64,000 bases of DNA. It comes from Lutibacter oceani (GTDB taxonomy: Bacteria > Bacteroidota > Bacteroidia > Flavobacteriales > Flavobacteriaceae). Below, piece after piece: positions 9,097-18,428 of this stretch. The position numbers were made by a program, and so were the translations under genes. The DNA is taken from NCBI RefSeq assembly GCF_003384935.1, contig NZ_QTTQ01000010.1:744001-808000 (forward strand). The letters are read 5' to 3'. The notes beneath the pieces are model-generated. The model did no database searches and was not told the origin of the DNA. It was given only the letters and a program-made list of their open reading frames with translations. The first letter of the stretch is position 1. Each line of letters starts with the position of its first letter.

Positions 9097-10366
9097 TTTT
9101 ATTTAAAATCGTTTTTCCAATTGCACATTGTAAACATAATTTTTTATTGCAATATTCATTTTTTAATTGAAGTAAAGCCTGAGTTTTAAATGCATTTGAG
9201 CTTTTTAGTTTTAGTTCTTCAAACTTTGAGATTATAGTATTTTTTTCAGGTTTAATTTGTTCTATTATTGCAAAAATTGAGCTAAAATCATCACTTCCTA
9301 AACTTTTTAAATGCACAAATTTTAAAGGTAATATTGTATTTATCAATAATAAATCAATAAAAGGTTTTGTTAGTTTTTTTGTACTCTCCTTAGATGCCGT
9401 TTCAAAAGTATAGTGTGCTTCCCAAAATGGGAACGTTTTAACTTCAAACAAACTGTAAAAACCTTCAAGTGTATTTGTTTCAATAATTTTAGAAAATATA
9501 TTTTGATATCTATTATATAAAAATGCCAATTGAGACAATCTAATTGTAGGAAAATTATTTGGTCGTAATCTAAAAAACTGAACTTGTCCTTTTGAAATGG
9601 GTTTTAAATTAAACTTAATTTTTAAATACTCATATTCACTTTTTAAATTATTGAAATAAACTGATTCATACTTTGAAGAAAGTAATCCTGCTTGCCCAAA
9701 AAACAAAGCCTCTAACTGAGATGCATTAGTTGAAACCTTTCTAACAATTGAAAAATCGAAGGAGCTTGCAAAATTCATAAAAGCCTCTGAATTAACTTTT
9801 AAACCAAAACCTTTTGCTAACAAAATAAATAAAGTTTGTTCCCAATTATTTACTGTATTCAATAAAATTTGTTTAACAAATTGAGATTTTTGCTCTAATC
9901 TTTCAAAATATAGTCTTTCCAGCCAATTTTCAATAATAAAAGAATCAATACGTTTTATATCATTTTCACAATTTATCCATTTTTTATCTTCACTAAAAAG
10001 TTGATTATAATTATCTAATAATTCATTTGAAATATAATTTTTCAATGCTAATGTTACAATTTTATCATTATTCTTTCTAAATATTTCAACATCGTGTTCC
10101 CAAACAACATGAAGAATTACAGAATCGTAATTTTCATCAATTTCGTGATTGTGGTTATACCAATCAGATGATTTAACATGAATTTCAACATTGCCTGCCC
10201 AAACTTGTTTGTTTATCTCAATTTTAGCATTAAAAAAGTCAGGACCAGTATTTAAATTATGAGTTCCGTTAGAAATAATATTAATACTTTCTCCAAAAGT
10301 AGAAACAAGATTTTTTGATGAAAACAATTTTAGTTTCCATATAAAGTGAAGTAAATTTTCTTTCAT
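9083..10366 (-). CDS. DUF2851 family protein
   Basis: The 427-residue protein matches the Bacteroidota family DUF2851: it starts with ENLLHFIWKLKLFS and has the conserved block GTHNLNTGPDFFNAKIEI followed by WAGNVEIHVKSSDW. Near the C-terminus a small Cys cluster (CNKKLCLQC) may bind metal. There is no signal peptide. The biochemical role of the family is unknown to me. It is convergent with the peptidase gene, and the two coding ends overlap. Confidence 0.88.
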   Translation of the reverse strand: MKENLLHFIWKLKLFSSKNLVSTFGESINIISNGTHNLNTGPDFFNAKIEINKQVWAGNVEIHVKSSDWYNHNHEIDENYDSVILHVVWEHDVEIFRKNNDKIVTLALKNYISNELLDNYNQLFSEDKKWINCENDIKRIDSFIIENWLERLYFERLEQKSQFVKQILLNTVNNWEQTLFILLAKGFGLKVNSEAFMNFASSFDFSIVRKVSTNASQLEALFFGQAGLLSSKYESVYFNNLKSEYEYLKIKFNLKPISKGQVQFFRLRPNNFPTIRLSQLAFLYNRYQNIFSKIIETNTLEGFYSLFEVKTFPFWEAHYTFETASKESTKKLTKPFIDLLLINTILPLKFVHLKSLGSDDFSSIFAIIEQIKPEKNTIISKFEELKLKSSNAFKTQALLQLKNEYCNKKLCLQCAIGKTILNKINVA

Positions 10367-10455
10367 AGCAACAATAAAACTTTATAAAAGTAAAAATTAA
10401 CTTTTACTTATAAAAATAGGATGCCAATGTTACTTAATTTTAAAGTTATTTAAAG

Positions 10456-10463
10456 TAAATTTG
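10456..10463 (+). promoter_or_regulatory. Candidate -7 promoter element
   Basis: TAAATTTG matches the Bacteroidota -7 consensus TAnnTTTG perfectly and lies 20 bases before the nitroreductase ATG. I see no clear TTTG -33 element. Confidence 0.55.
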
Positions 10464-10483
10464 TAATACAAAATTTATTAAAA

Positions 10484-11119
10484 ATGAACATAATTAATAG
10501 TTTAGCGTGGAGATATGCAACAAAGAAGTTCGATCCAGCTAAAAAACTATCAAATCAGCAAATAGATACATTAAAACAAGCTTTTAATTTAACAGCAACT
10601 TCTTTTGGGCTTCAGCCAGTAAAAATGATTGTAATTAATAACAAAGAATTACAAGAAAAATTTATTGAACATTCCTATTATCAACGTCAGGTTGCAGATG
10701 CTTCTCATTTACTTGTTTTATGTATTGAAAAAGATACAACAACTGAAGATATCAATAATTATTTTGATTTAGAAAAAAAAGTGAGAGGTGTTGATGAAGC
10801 TACTATTTCTTCATTTCGAAATCAATTAATTGAGATGTACAAAAACAAATCTATTGAAGAAAGACAGCTTTCAGCTATTTATCAAGCTTATATAATTTTA
10901 GGAAATTTAATGACTGTTTGTGCAGTTGAAAAAATTGATGCTTGCCCGTTGGAAGGCTTTATCCCTGAAAAAATTGATACCCTTTTAAATTTAGAAAAAC
11001 AAAATTTAAAGTCTGTTTTACTGCTTCCGGTTGGATATAGAGCTGAAGATGACATTATGAGCAAAATGAAAAAAGTTAGAAAACCCTTAAATGAAACAAT
11101 AATAGAAATAACAAATTAA
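10484..11119 (+). CDS. Nitroreductase-family NAD(P)H-dependent oxidoreductase
   Basis: The 211-residue flavoenzyme resembles the NfsB/YdgI group: WRYATKKFDP near the N-terminus contacts the flavin, and YQAYIILGNLMTVCAVEKIDACPLEGF is the conserved central helix and turn. Such enzymes reduce nitro compounds or quinones with NAD(P)H and FMN. Length is normal. It is followed 20 bases later by pepD and probably shares its transcript. The physiological substrate cannot be deduced. Confidence 0.87.
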   Translation: MNIINSLAWRYATKKFDPAKKLSNQQIDTLKQAFNLTATSFGLQPVKMIVINNKELQEKFIEHSYYQRQVADASHLLVLCIEKDTTTEDINNYFDLEKKVRGVDEATISSFRNQLIEMYKNKSIEERQLSAIYQAYIILGNLMTVCAVEKIDACPLEGFIPEKIDTLLNLEKQNLKSVLLLPVGYRAEDDIMSKMKKVRKPLNETIIEITN

Positions 11120-11139
11120 TACCAAAATAAATACTAATT

Positions 11140-12597
11140 ATGAGTAATGATATTAGAACACTTGAACCCAAAGCACTTTGGAATAATTTTGCAGATTTAA
11201 ATGCGGTCCCAAGAGGCTCCAAAAAAGAAGAGCGCGTGATACAATTTATGGTTGATTTTGGGAAAAAGTTAAACCTTGAAACCATTGTTGATCCTGTTGG
11301 AAACGTAATTATAAAAAAACCTGCTTCAAAAGGTATGGAGAATCGTAAAACTGTTGTAATGCAATCGCATTTAGACATGGTTCACCAAAAAAATTCAGAT
11401 ACAATTTTTGATTTTGATACTGAAGGTATAAAAATGAAAATTGTAGGTGATTGGGTGAAAGCTGAAGGCACCACACTAGGTGCAGATAATGGTTTAGGAG
11501 TTGCAGCAATTATGAGTGTTTTAGCATCTAAAGATATTAAACATCCGGCTATTGAAGCTTTATTTACAATTGATGAAGAAACTGGAATGACTGGTGCAAT
11601 GGGATTACAAGCTGGTTATTTAAATGGAGAAATACTTTTAAATTTAGATACCGAAGAAGATGACGAAATTGATATAGGTTGTGCAGGCGGAATAGATATT
11701 ACAGCCGAAAATGCTTATAATGAAGTACATACTCCGTCAAATAGTTATGGATACTCAATTGCTGTTACCGGATTAAATGGAGGGCATTCAGGAATGGATA
11801 TTCATAAAGGTTTGGGAAATGCAAATAAAATTATGAATCGTATTTTATACGAAGTACAAGATGCAATTAGAATCTCTGAAATAAATGGAGGAAGTTTACG
11901 AAATGCAATTCCAAGAGAAAGTTTTGCAATAATTTCTGTATATAATTCACAAAAAGATATTTTTACAAAAACTATTAAAAAAATTATTAAAGAAATAAAA
12001 ACAGAATTTAAAACAGTTGACCCTAATTTAGAGATTGAGTTTAAAGAAATTGAAGCTCCTAAAAAAGTAATGACATCTATTAGTCAAACTACATTACTTA
12101 AAACTTTATATGCAGCTCACAATGGTGTTTATAGAATGAGCCATGACATGGCTGATTTAGTTGAAACATCTAATAATGTTGCAAAAGTTATTGTTAAAGA
12201 TGAACTAATTAAAATTCTTTGCCTAACAAGATCTTCTGTAGAGTCTTCAAAAAAAGATTTAGCAAACGCCTTAAAATCAACCTTTGAAATGGCGGGTTAT
12301 AATGTTTCATTATCAGGTTCTTACCCAGGATGGAAACCTGATGTAGCATCACCAATTTTAAAGGTGTTAACAGAAAATTACGAAAAACTTTTTAATGAAA
12401 AAGCAAGTGTAGTTGCCTGTCATGCTGGGTTAGAATGTGGTATTTTAGGTACTAATTATCCTGAAATGGATATGATTTCATTTGGTCCAACAATACAAGG
12501 TGCTCATTCACCAGACGAACGAGCAAATATAAAATCTTCACAAAAATTTTGGAAGTTTTTATTAACAATTTTAGAAAATATTCCTCTAAAAAAATAA
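11140..12597 (+). CDS. pepD: Aminoacyl-histidine dipeptidase (M20 family)
   Basis: This 485-residue cytosolic dipeptidase (PepD, carnosinase-like) cleaves Xaa-His and other dipeptides. The M20 ligands are in order: His77 with Asp79 in SHLDMVH, Asp116 in GADNGLG, Glu146/Glu147 in DEETGMTG and Asp170 in LNLDTEED; CHAGLECGILG and the HSPDE segment close the site. Length matches E. coli PepD (known about 485). It is directly downstream of the nitroreductase. No signal peptide is present. Confidence 0.93.
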   Translation: MSNDIRTLEPKALWNNFADLNAVPRGSKKEERVIQFMVDFGKKLNLETIVDPVGNVIIKKPASKGMENRKTVVMQSHLDMVHQKNSDTIFDFDTEGIKMKIVGDWVKAEGTTLGADNGLGVAAIMSVLASKDIKHPAIEALFTIDEETGMTGAMGLQAGYLNGEILLNLDTEEDDEIDIGCAGGIDITAENAYNEVHTPSNSYGYSIAVTGLNGGHSGMDIHKGLGNANKIMNRILYEVQDAIRISEINGGSLRNAIPRESFAIISVYNSQKDIFTKTIKKIIKEIKTEFKTVDPNLEIEFKEIEAPKKVMTSISQTTLLKTLYAAHNGVYRMSHDMADLVETSNNVAKVIVKDELIKILCLTRSSVESSKKDLANALKSTFEMAGYNVSLSGSYPGWKPDVASPILKVLTENYEKLFNEKASVVACHAGLECGILGTNYPEMDMISFGPTIQGAHSPDERANIKSSQKFWKFLLTILENIPLKK

Positions 12598-12648
12598 CAC
12601 TTCAAAAAATGATTTTATTTACCCTAAATAATTCATAATTAATATATT

Positions 12649-12701
12649 GAGCGTAGTTTAAGTTTATTTTACTTCAAGAACCTAACTTCTAAACTGCGCT
12701 C
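12649..12701. other. Long imperfect hairpin between pepD and parA
   Basis: GAGCGTAGTTTA (12649-12660) pairs with TAAACTGCGCTC (12690-12701) over 12 positions with one G-U wobble; AGTT and AACT extend it inward past a 2-base bulge. The stem is followed by A-rich rather than T-rich sequence on the plus strand, so it is not a standard terminator. It could end pepD transcription weakly or be a structured leader upstream of parA. Confidence 0.6.
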
Positions 12702-12826
12702 AAAATTAACAACTTAAAATATTTTAAAAAATCATATAGTTTTTAAGTCTTTGTTAACAATATTCCCTTTTAAAAACCATAAATAATTGTATTTTTACAA
12801 CTTATAAATAATTGGATATTCTTTTT

Positions 12827-13594
12827 ATGGGAAAAATTATTGCAATCGCCAATCAAAAAGGTGGAGTTGGTAAAACTACTACTACTGTAAATTTAGCTGC
12901 TGCTTTGGGTGTATTAGAAAAAAAAGTATTGCTAATAGATGCCGACCCACAGGCAAATGCTTCATCAGGACTTGGTATTGTTGTTGAAGAAGTTGAAATT
13001 GGAACTTATCAATTATTAGAACACGCAGCTTCAGCCAAAGAAGCTATTGTTGCAACAAATTCTCCAAATGTTGATATAATTCCTGCACATATTGATTTAG
13101 TTGCAATAGAAATTGAATTGGTTGATAAAGACAACCGTGAATATATGTTAAAAGAAGTTTTAAATGACATAAAAAATGAGTATGATTATATTCTTATAGA
13201 TTGTGCACCATCATTAGGCTTAATTACTTTAAATGCATTAGTGGCAGCTGATTCAGTTATAATTCCAATTCAATGTGAATATTTTGCTTTAGAAGGATTA
13301 GGAAAATTACTAAATACTGTAAAAAGTATTCAAAAATTACACAATCCTAATTTAGATATTGAAGGCTTATTATTAACTATGTACGACTCTCGTTTAAGAT
13401 TATCCAATCAAGTAGTTGAAGAAGTTAAAAAACATTTTCAAGACATGGTTTTTAAAACTATAATTCAAAGAAATGTAAGATTAAGCGAAGCCCCTAGCTA
13501 TGGCGAAAGCATTATTGCTTATGATGCAACAAGTAGAGGTGCTGTAAATTATATTAACTTAGCCAACGAAATAATAAAACTACAAGTTAAATAA
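12827..13594 (+). CDS. parA: Chromosome-partitioning ATPase ParA
   Basis: The 255-residue MinD/ParA ATPase segregates chromosome origins together with ParB. The deviant Walker A KGGVGKTTTT is at residues 11-20, LLIDADPQANASSGLG is the A' motif and YILIDCAPSLGLITLNAL the Walker B. I chose ATG 12827 because the frame's earlier TTG at 12812 would add five non-conserved residues, and the family starts directly with GKIIAIANQKGG. A TATTTTTA sequence at 12789-12796 could be its -7 element. parB follows after 2 bases. Confidence 0.95.
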   Translation: MGKIIAIANQKGGVGKTTTTVNLAAALGVLEKKVLLIDADPQANASSGLGIVVEEVEIGTYQLLEHAASAKEAIVATNSPNVDIIPAHIDLVAIEIELVDKDNREYMLKEVLNDIKNEYDYILIDCAPSLGLITLNALVAADSVIIPIQCEYFALEGLGKLLNTVKSIQKLHNPNLDIEGLLLTMYDSRLRLSNQVVEEVKKHFQDMVFKTIIQRNVRLSEAPSYGESIIAYDATSRGAVNYINLANEIIKLQVK

Positions 13595-13596
13595 GT

Positions 13597-14496
13597 ATGG
13601 CAAAAGCAACTAAAAAACAAGCACTTGGAAGAGGTTTATCTGCCTTACTAAAAGATAATAGTTCAGATATTAATTCTGCAAATGACAAAAATGCAGATAA
13701 AGTTGTAGGTAGTATAATTGAAATAGAATTAGAATTAATTGATATAAATCCTTATCAACCAAGAAGTTATTTTAATGAAGAAGCTTTAAGAGAGTTAGCT
13801 AGTTCAATAAAAGAGTTAGGAGTTATTCAACCAATAACAGTTAGAAAGTTAGACGGTAATAAATTTCAATTAGTATCTGGTGAACGTAGATTTAGGGCTT
13901 CAAAATTAATTGGTAATAAAACAATACCTGCATATATTAGATTGGCAAACGATCAAGAAATGCTTGAGATGGCTTTGGTTGAAAATATTCAACGTAAAGA
14001 TTTAGACCCAATTGAAGTTGCATTATCTTACCAACGTTTAATTGATGAAATTGATTTAACTCAAGAAGAAATGAGTCAAAGAGTTGGCAAAAAACGTTCA
14101 ACAATTACCAATTATTTACGTTTGTTAAAACTTGATCCAATAATTCAAACAGGAATGCGTGACACTTTTATTTCAATGGGACATGGTAGAGCGCTTATTA
14201 ATGTTGAAAATACAGAAGACCAACTTAGTATTTACGAAAAAATAGTTCAGCAAAAATTATCTGTAAGACAAACTGAACAACTTGTAAAACAATTTAAAAG
14301 TGGTGCTAATCCCGTACTAAAATCACCAGCAAAAAAAATTACAACGCCAAAATATGTAAACAAAGGATTAAAAACTTTTAGTGAATACTTTGGACATAAA
14401 ATTGACGTTAAATTATCTGGAGATGACAAAGGAAAAATCATTATCCCTTTTCATTCTGAAGAAGATTTTAACCGTATAAAAAAATTACTTGAATAG
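13597..14496 (+). CDS. parB: Chromosome-partitioning protein ParB
   Basis: The 299-residue ParB/Spo0J protein is a CTP-dependent clamp that loads at parS sites. Visible parts are the RGLSALL start, box I (NPYQPRSYF) with ELGVIQPITVR, the CTP-binding GERRFRAS motif, a helix-turn-helix near MSQRVGKKRSTITNYL and a short C-terminal dimerisation domain. It is in a tight operon behind parA, and its stop codon overlaps the GTG start of the next gene by one base. I found no parS-like palindrome in the window. Confidence 0.95.
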   Translation: MAKATKKQALGRGLSALLKDNSSDINSANDKNADKVVGSIIEIELELIDINPYQPRSYFNEEALRELASSIKELGVIQPITVRKLDGNKFQLVSGERRFRASKLIGNKTIPAYIRLANDQEMLEMALVENIQRKDLDPIEVALSYQRLIDEIDLTQEEMSQRVGKKRSTITNYLRLLKLDPIIQTGMRDTFISMGHGRALINVENTEDQLSIYEKIVQQKLSVRQTEQLVKQFKSGANPVLKSPAKKITTPKYVNKGLKTFSEYFGHKIDVKLSGDDKGKIIIPFHSEEDFNRIKKLLE

Positions 14497-15074
14497 TGTT
14501 TCAGAAAAAAAATTATATTTTAATAACAGTAATTTTATTTGCTACTTTTAAAAGTTTTTCACAAGAAGATTTAATAATAAAAGCACAAGATTCTACCTTT
14601 ATGAGTCCTGTTGAATTTGATATGCTTTCTCCGGCAAAGGCTGCATTTTATTCTGCAATTTTACCAGGTTTAGGACAAGCATATAATAAAAAATACTGGA
14701 AAATTCCTTTAATTTATGGAGCTCTTGGAGGTGGTATTTATTTTTACGATTTTAATAATACACGCTATAATAGAGCCCGGACAGCTTTTAAATTAAGTCT
14801 TGATGGAAAACCACACGAATTTGATGGGGAAAATGGAAATATTTTTTTATCTGAAGATGCATTAATCCGTGCTCAAAAAACATACAAAAAAGATCGTGAT
14901 TTATCTATTTTAGTAACTGTTGCCTTGTATGTTTTACAAGTGCTTGAAGCAAGTACTAATGCACATTTATTACAACATAACGTAGATGATAATTTAACTT
15001 TATCTCCACAAATAATTAAAGATGTTACTAATAATAAATCTGTTATGGTAGCATCACTAAATTTTAAATTTTAA
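14496..15074 (+). CDS. DUF5683 family membrane protein
   Basis: The 192-residue protein carries a signal peptide (cleavage near FKSFS|QE) and the DUF5683 core SPAKAAFYSAILPGLGQAYNKKYWK, a glycine-rich hydrophobic hairpin, with a second membrane segment at ILVTVALYVLQVLEA. It starts at a GTG that shares its G with the parB stop codon, so translation is probably coupled. The position between parB and dapB looks conserved in flavobacteria from memory. Its function is unknown. Confidence 0.85.
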   Translation: MFQKKNYILITVILFATFKSFSQEDLIIKAQDSTFMSPVEFDMLSPAKAAFYSAILPGLGQAYNKKYWKIPLIYGALGGGIYFYDFNNTRYNRARTAFKLSLDGKPHEFDGENGNIFLSEDALIRAQKTYKKDRDLSILVTVALYVLQVLEASTNAHLLQHNVDDNLTLSPQIIKDVTNNKSVMVASLNFKF

Positions 15075-15076
15075 CA

Positions 15077-15778
15077 ATGAAAATAGCGCTATTAGGTTAT
15101 GGAAGAATGGGTAAAACAATTGAACAAATTGCTTTACAAAGAGGACATGAAGTTGTTTTAAAAGTAGATGAACACACTAAAAATTATGATATAAAAACTG
15201 CTGATATTGTCATAGATTTTAGTATACCCGCGGTAGCTTTTAACAATATTTCAAATTGTTTAAATAATAATGTTCCGGTTGTAAGCGGTACTACAGGATG
15301 GCTTGATAAATTTAATATTGCAGCTGAACTCTGCAAACAAAATAATGGTGCTTTTATATATGCTTCAAATTTTAGTTTGGGCGTAAATATCTTTTTTGAA
15401 CTGAATGAATATTTAGCAAAAATGATGAGAAACTTAAATGAGTATCAAATTTCTATGGAAGAAATTCATCATACAAAAAAATTAGATGCTCCAAGTGGCA
15501 CAGCAATTACTTTAGCAGAAGGTATTATTAAAAATTCTGACAAAAAAAGTTGGGCGTTAAATGTAACAAATAAAGAAACTGAAATACCAATAATTGCAAA
15601 ACGTATAAATGATGTTCCTGGAACACATTCCGTTACATATAATTCATCTATAGATACAATTGACATTAAGCATACTGCTCATAGCAGAGATGGTTTTGCT
15701 TTGGGAGCAGTTGTTGCTGCAGAATGGTTAGTTGGAAAAACGGGAGTTTTTACAATGAAAGATGTTTTAGGTATTTAA
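15077..15778 (+). CDS. dapB: 4-hydroxy-tetrahydrodipicolinate reductase
   Basis: The 233-residue DapB reduces the cyclic intermediate of diaminopimelate/lysine synthesis with NAD(P)H. It shows the nucleotide motif LGYGRMGKTIE at the N-terminus, SGTTGW in the middle and the signature EIHHTKKLDAPSGTA with the catalytic His/Lys. It is the short form usual in Bacteroidota (E. coli is about 273). It lies 2 bases after the DUF5683 gene and 16 before lepB, so it belongs to the parAB-lepB transcript. Confidence 0.94.
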   Translation: MKIALLGYGRMGKTIEQIALQRGHEVVLKVDEHTKNYDIKTADIVIDFSIPAVAFNNISNCLNNNVPVVSGTTGWLDKFNIAAELCKQNNGAFIYASNFSLGVNIFFELNEYLAKMMRNLNEYQISMEEIHHTKKLDAPSGTAITLAEGIIKNSDKKSWALNVTNKETEIPIIAKRINDVPGTHSVTYNSSIDTIDIKHTAHSRDGFALGAVVAAEWLVGKTGVFTMKDVLGI

Positions 15779-15794
15779 TAAAAAATTACTAATT

Positions 15795-17336
15795 ATGACA
15801 ATGATTCAATGGTTTATATTTTTTTTAATTGTTCAGATAATTCACTTTCTTGGAACTTGGAAACTATATAAAAAAGCTGGCAGAAAAACTTGGGAAGCAA
15901 TTGTTCCTATTTACAATGCAGTAATCTTAATGAAAATAATAAACCGACCTGTTTGGTGGGTTGTTTTATTATTTATACCAATAATAAATTTACTAATGTT
16001 TCCAGTTGTTTGGGTAGAAACTATTAGAAGTTTTGGAAAGTATAAATCTTTAGATTCAATATTGGTAGTTTTAACTTTAGGTTTTTATATTTATTACTTA
16101 AACTATATTGAAAATGTTAATTATCTTGAAGACAGAAGTTTAAAATCGAGAACAGAATTAGGCGAATGGGTAAGTTCTATTGTATTTGCTATTGTTGCAG
16201 CTACCTTGGTGCATACCTATTTTATGCAACCTTATACAATACCAACATCTTCATTAGAAAAATCTTTACTGGTTGGAGATTTTCTATTTGTTAGTAAGTT
16301 TCATTATGGTGCAAGAACCCCTATGACAACTATTGCTGCTCCAATGGTACACGATTCCCTACCTTTTATTAAAGCAAAATCTTATTTAAACAAACCTCAA
16401 TTACCGTATTTTAGAATTCCTGGTTTTCAAAAAATTAAGCGTAATGAAATTGTTGTTTTTAGTTGGCCAGTAGATACAGTTCGTTTCTTCTTTGATAAAT
16501 CAAAAATTCATATAGATAAACCTATTGATAAAAAATCTAACTACGTAAAACGTTGTGTTGGTATTCCTGGTGATTCCTTAGAAATTAGAGATGGTTATAT
16601 TTTTATAAATGGTAAGCAAACAGTTTTACCAGATCGAGCAAAACCACAATATATGCACAAAGTTGTTACTAATGGACAACAATTAAGTGCAGCAGCTTTA
16701 AAAAGATATGATATCACCGAAGGAAGATTAGAAGGTGACTATTATATTTTAAATTTAACCGATGAAAATGCAGCAAGGTTAAAAAATAATCCACTAGTTA
16801 AGAGTATTAGTAAAGAACTTACACCAAGTGGAAATTATAACTCTAGAGTATTTCCACATAACAAACAATACCCATGGTCTGATGATAACTATGGTCCAAT
16901 TTACATTCCAGAAGCTGGAAAAACTGTTGAATTAAACTCAAAATCATTACCTTTTTATAAAAGAATTATTGAAGTTTATGAAAAAAATGATTTAACAATA
17001 AATGGTGATGAAATTTATATTAATGGAGAATTAGCAACAAGTTATACTTTTAAACAAGATTATTATTGGATGATGGGTGATAATCGCCATAATTCTGAAG
17101 ATGCACGTTACTGGGGTTATGTTCCTTTTAACCATGTTGTTGGTAAGCCTGTTTTTATTTGGTTCAGTTGGGATACTAACGGACAAGGTCTGGCTGATAA
17201 AATAAGATGGGATCGTTTATTTACTACGGTGCATGGAAGTGGAAAACCTGTTTCTTATTTGTATTATTTTTTAGGAGTTTTAGTGCTTTGGTTTGGTTTT
17301 AGCACCTACCGAAAACGCAAAAAAGAGGAAGGGTAA
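15795..17336 (+). CDS. lepB: Signal peptidase I, enlarged form with N-terminal membrane domain
   Basis: The 513-residue inner-membrane protease removes signal peptides. The catalytic pair is Ser153 in IPTSSLEKS (in place of the usual SGSM) and Lys252 in NYVKRCVGIPGD; box E is MGDNRHNSEDARYWG. Residues 1-105 form an extra domain of about three membrane helices resembling DUF5684, and another helix lies at the C-terminus (about 490-505). An insert of about 100 residues separates the Lys box from box E, giving nearly twice the size of E. coli-type cores. Flavobacterial LepB proteins are typically this large, from memory. Confidence 0.92.
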   Translation: MTMIQWFIFFLIVQIIHFLGTWKLYKKAGRKTWEAIVPIYNAVILMKIINRPVWWVVLLFIPIINLLMFPVVWVETIRSFGKYKSLDSILVVLTLGFYIYYLNYIENVNYLEDRSLKSRTELGEWVSSIVFAIVAATLVHTYFMQPYTIPTSSLEKSLLVGDFLFVSKFHYGARTPMTTIAAPMVHDSLPFIKAKSYLNKPQLPYFRIPGFQKIKRNEIVVFSWPVDTVRFFFDKSKIHIDKPIDKKSNYVKRCVGIPGDSLEIRDGYIFINGKQTVLPDRAKPQYMHKVVTNGQQLSAAALKRYDITEGRLEGDYYILNLTDENAARLKNNPLVKSISKELTPSGNYNSRVFPHNKQYPWSDDNYGPIYIPEAGKTVELNSKSLPFYKRIIEVYEKNDLTINGDEIYINGELATSYTFKQDYYWMMGDNRHNSEDARYWGYVPFNHVVGKPVFIWFSWDTNGQGLADKIRWDRLFTTVHGSGKPVSYLYYFLGVLVLWFGFSTYRKRKKEEG

Positions 17337-17378
17337 ATTATTAAAAGTCTTTTTATTTAAGGCTTTAAAGTCGTAATT

Positions 17379-17993
17379 ATGATTTTAATTCAACCTACTT
17401 ATTTTTCGCCTATAATTCAATATGTTGCAATTGCAAATTCAAAAGAAATTGTATTTGAAGTTGAAGATAATTTTCAAAAGCAAACCTATAGAAATCGCTG
17501 TTATATTTATACTGCTGAAGGAAAACAATTGCTAAACGTTCCAATTCAACACACAAAAGGAACTAAGCAAAAAACAAAAGATGTTAAAATTGATTATAAA
17601 GACAATTGGAATAAGCAGCACTTAAAAAGTTTAAAAACAGCTTATAATTCTTCACCTTTTTTTGAATATTATATTGATGATTTAATTCCTGTTTTTGAAA
17701 AAAAATACACGTTTTTATTAGATTTAAACCTAACATGTCATGAAATTATTATGGATGCTTTACAGTTAGAAGTTCCATTTACAAAAACTACGGAATTTTA
17801 TAAAAATACTAATATAAATGACTTCCGACATTTAGCGATTGCAAAAGGAACACAAAACTACAATTTGTCAAGATATATTCAGGTTTTTGAGGAAAACCAT
17901 GGTTTTATTCCAAACTTAAGCATCTTAGATTTAATTTTTATGGAAGGTCCGAATGCTTTAAATTATTTGGAAAGTCAAAAAGTAACATTTTAA
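17379..17993 (+). CDS. WbqC family protein
   Basis: The 204-residue protein matches the WbqC-like family: it begins with MILIQPTYFSPIIQYVAIAN and continues with TYRNRCYI and LLNVPIQH, followed by NKQHLKSLKTAYNSSPFFEYY. WbqC homologues are found in O-antigen or glycan gene clusters, but the enzymatic activity is not established to my knowledge. It follows lepB by 42 bases and precedes the DUF6122 gene by 2 bases. Confidence 0.87.
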   Translation: MILIQPTYFSPIIQYVAIANSKEIVFEVEDNFQKQTYRNRCYIYTAEGKQLLNVPIQHTKGTKQKTKDVKIDYKDNWNKQHLKSLKTAYNSSPFFEYYIDDLIPVFEKKYTFLLDLNLTCHEIIMDALQLEVPFTKTTEFYKNTNINDFRHLAIAKGTQNYNLSRYIQVFEENHGFIPNLSILDLIFMEGPNALNYLESQKVTF

Positions 17994-17995
17994 CC

Positions 17996-18310
17996 TTGGA
18001 AATTTTACGTTTTTTAACACATTATGGAATGCATTTTTTAATTCCAGGTATTATTGCTTATTTTTTTTTCAAAGATAACTGGAAAATGGTATGGCTAACT
18101 TTTATACTAACAATGTTTGTAGATATAGATCATTTAGTTGCCTCACCAATATTCGACTCGAATAGGTGTAGCATTAATTACCATTTACTTCACTCCTATT
18201 ATGCCATATTTCTTTATTTTTTATTATTAATTCCATCTAAAACTAGAATCGTAGGCATAGGATTACTTTTTCATATGCTAACTGATTTTACTGATTGCTT
18301 TTGGTTGTAA
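17996..18310 (+). CDS. DUF6122 family membrane protein
   Basis: This 104-residue integral membrane protein has three to four hydrophobic helices and the family signature DIDHLVASPIFDSNRCSI with HSYYAIF and HMLTDFTDC. The start is a TTG two bases after the WbqC stop; the only in-frame ATG alternative (residue 12, in HYGMHFL) would cut into the first helix, so TTG with translational coupling is preferred. The His/Asp pattern resembles membrane-bound metal-dependent hydrolases of the YdjM type, but no activity is known. Confidence 0.82.
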   Translation: MEILRFLTHYGMHFLIPGIIAYFFFKDNWKMVWLTFILTMFVDIDHLVASPIFDSNRCSINYHLLHSYYAIFLYFLLLIPSKTRIVGIGLLFHMLTDFTDCFWL

Positions 18311-18428
18311 TTTTTTATGATTTGGAATCTTTTTTTACGATTTGATAATTAACAATAAATAATTAGTTTATAACTTTAATAAACTATTTAATACCCCATT
18401 TCATCTAAGTTTAATTCAAATTTAAACA

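Noticed and set aside
12812-12826. TTG start for parA
   Set aside because: It would add five residues not seen in the family; the ATG at 12827 gives the usual N-terminus.
12827-14496. parS site near parAB
   Set aside because: I looked for a TGTTCCACGTGGAACA-like palindrome on both strands around parAB and in the rest of the window and found none.
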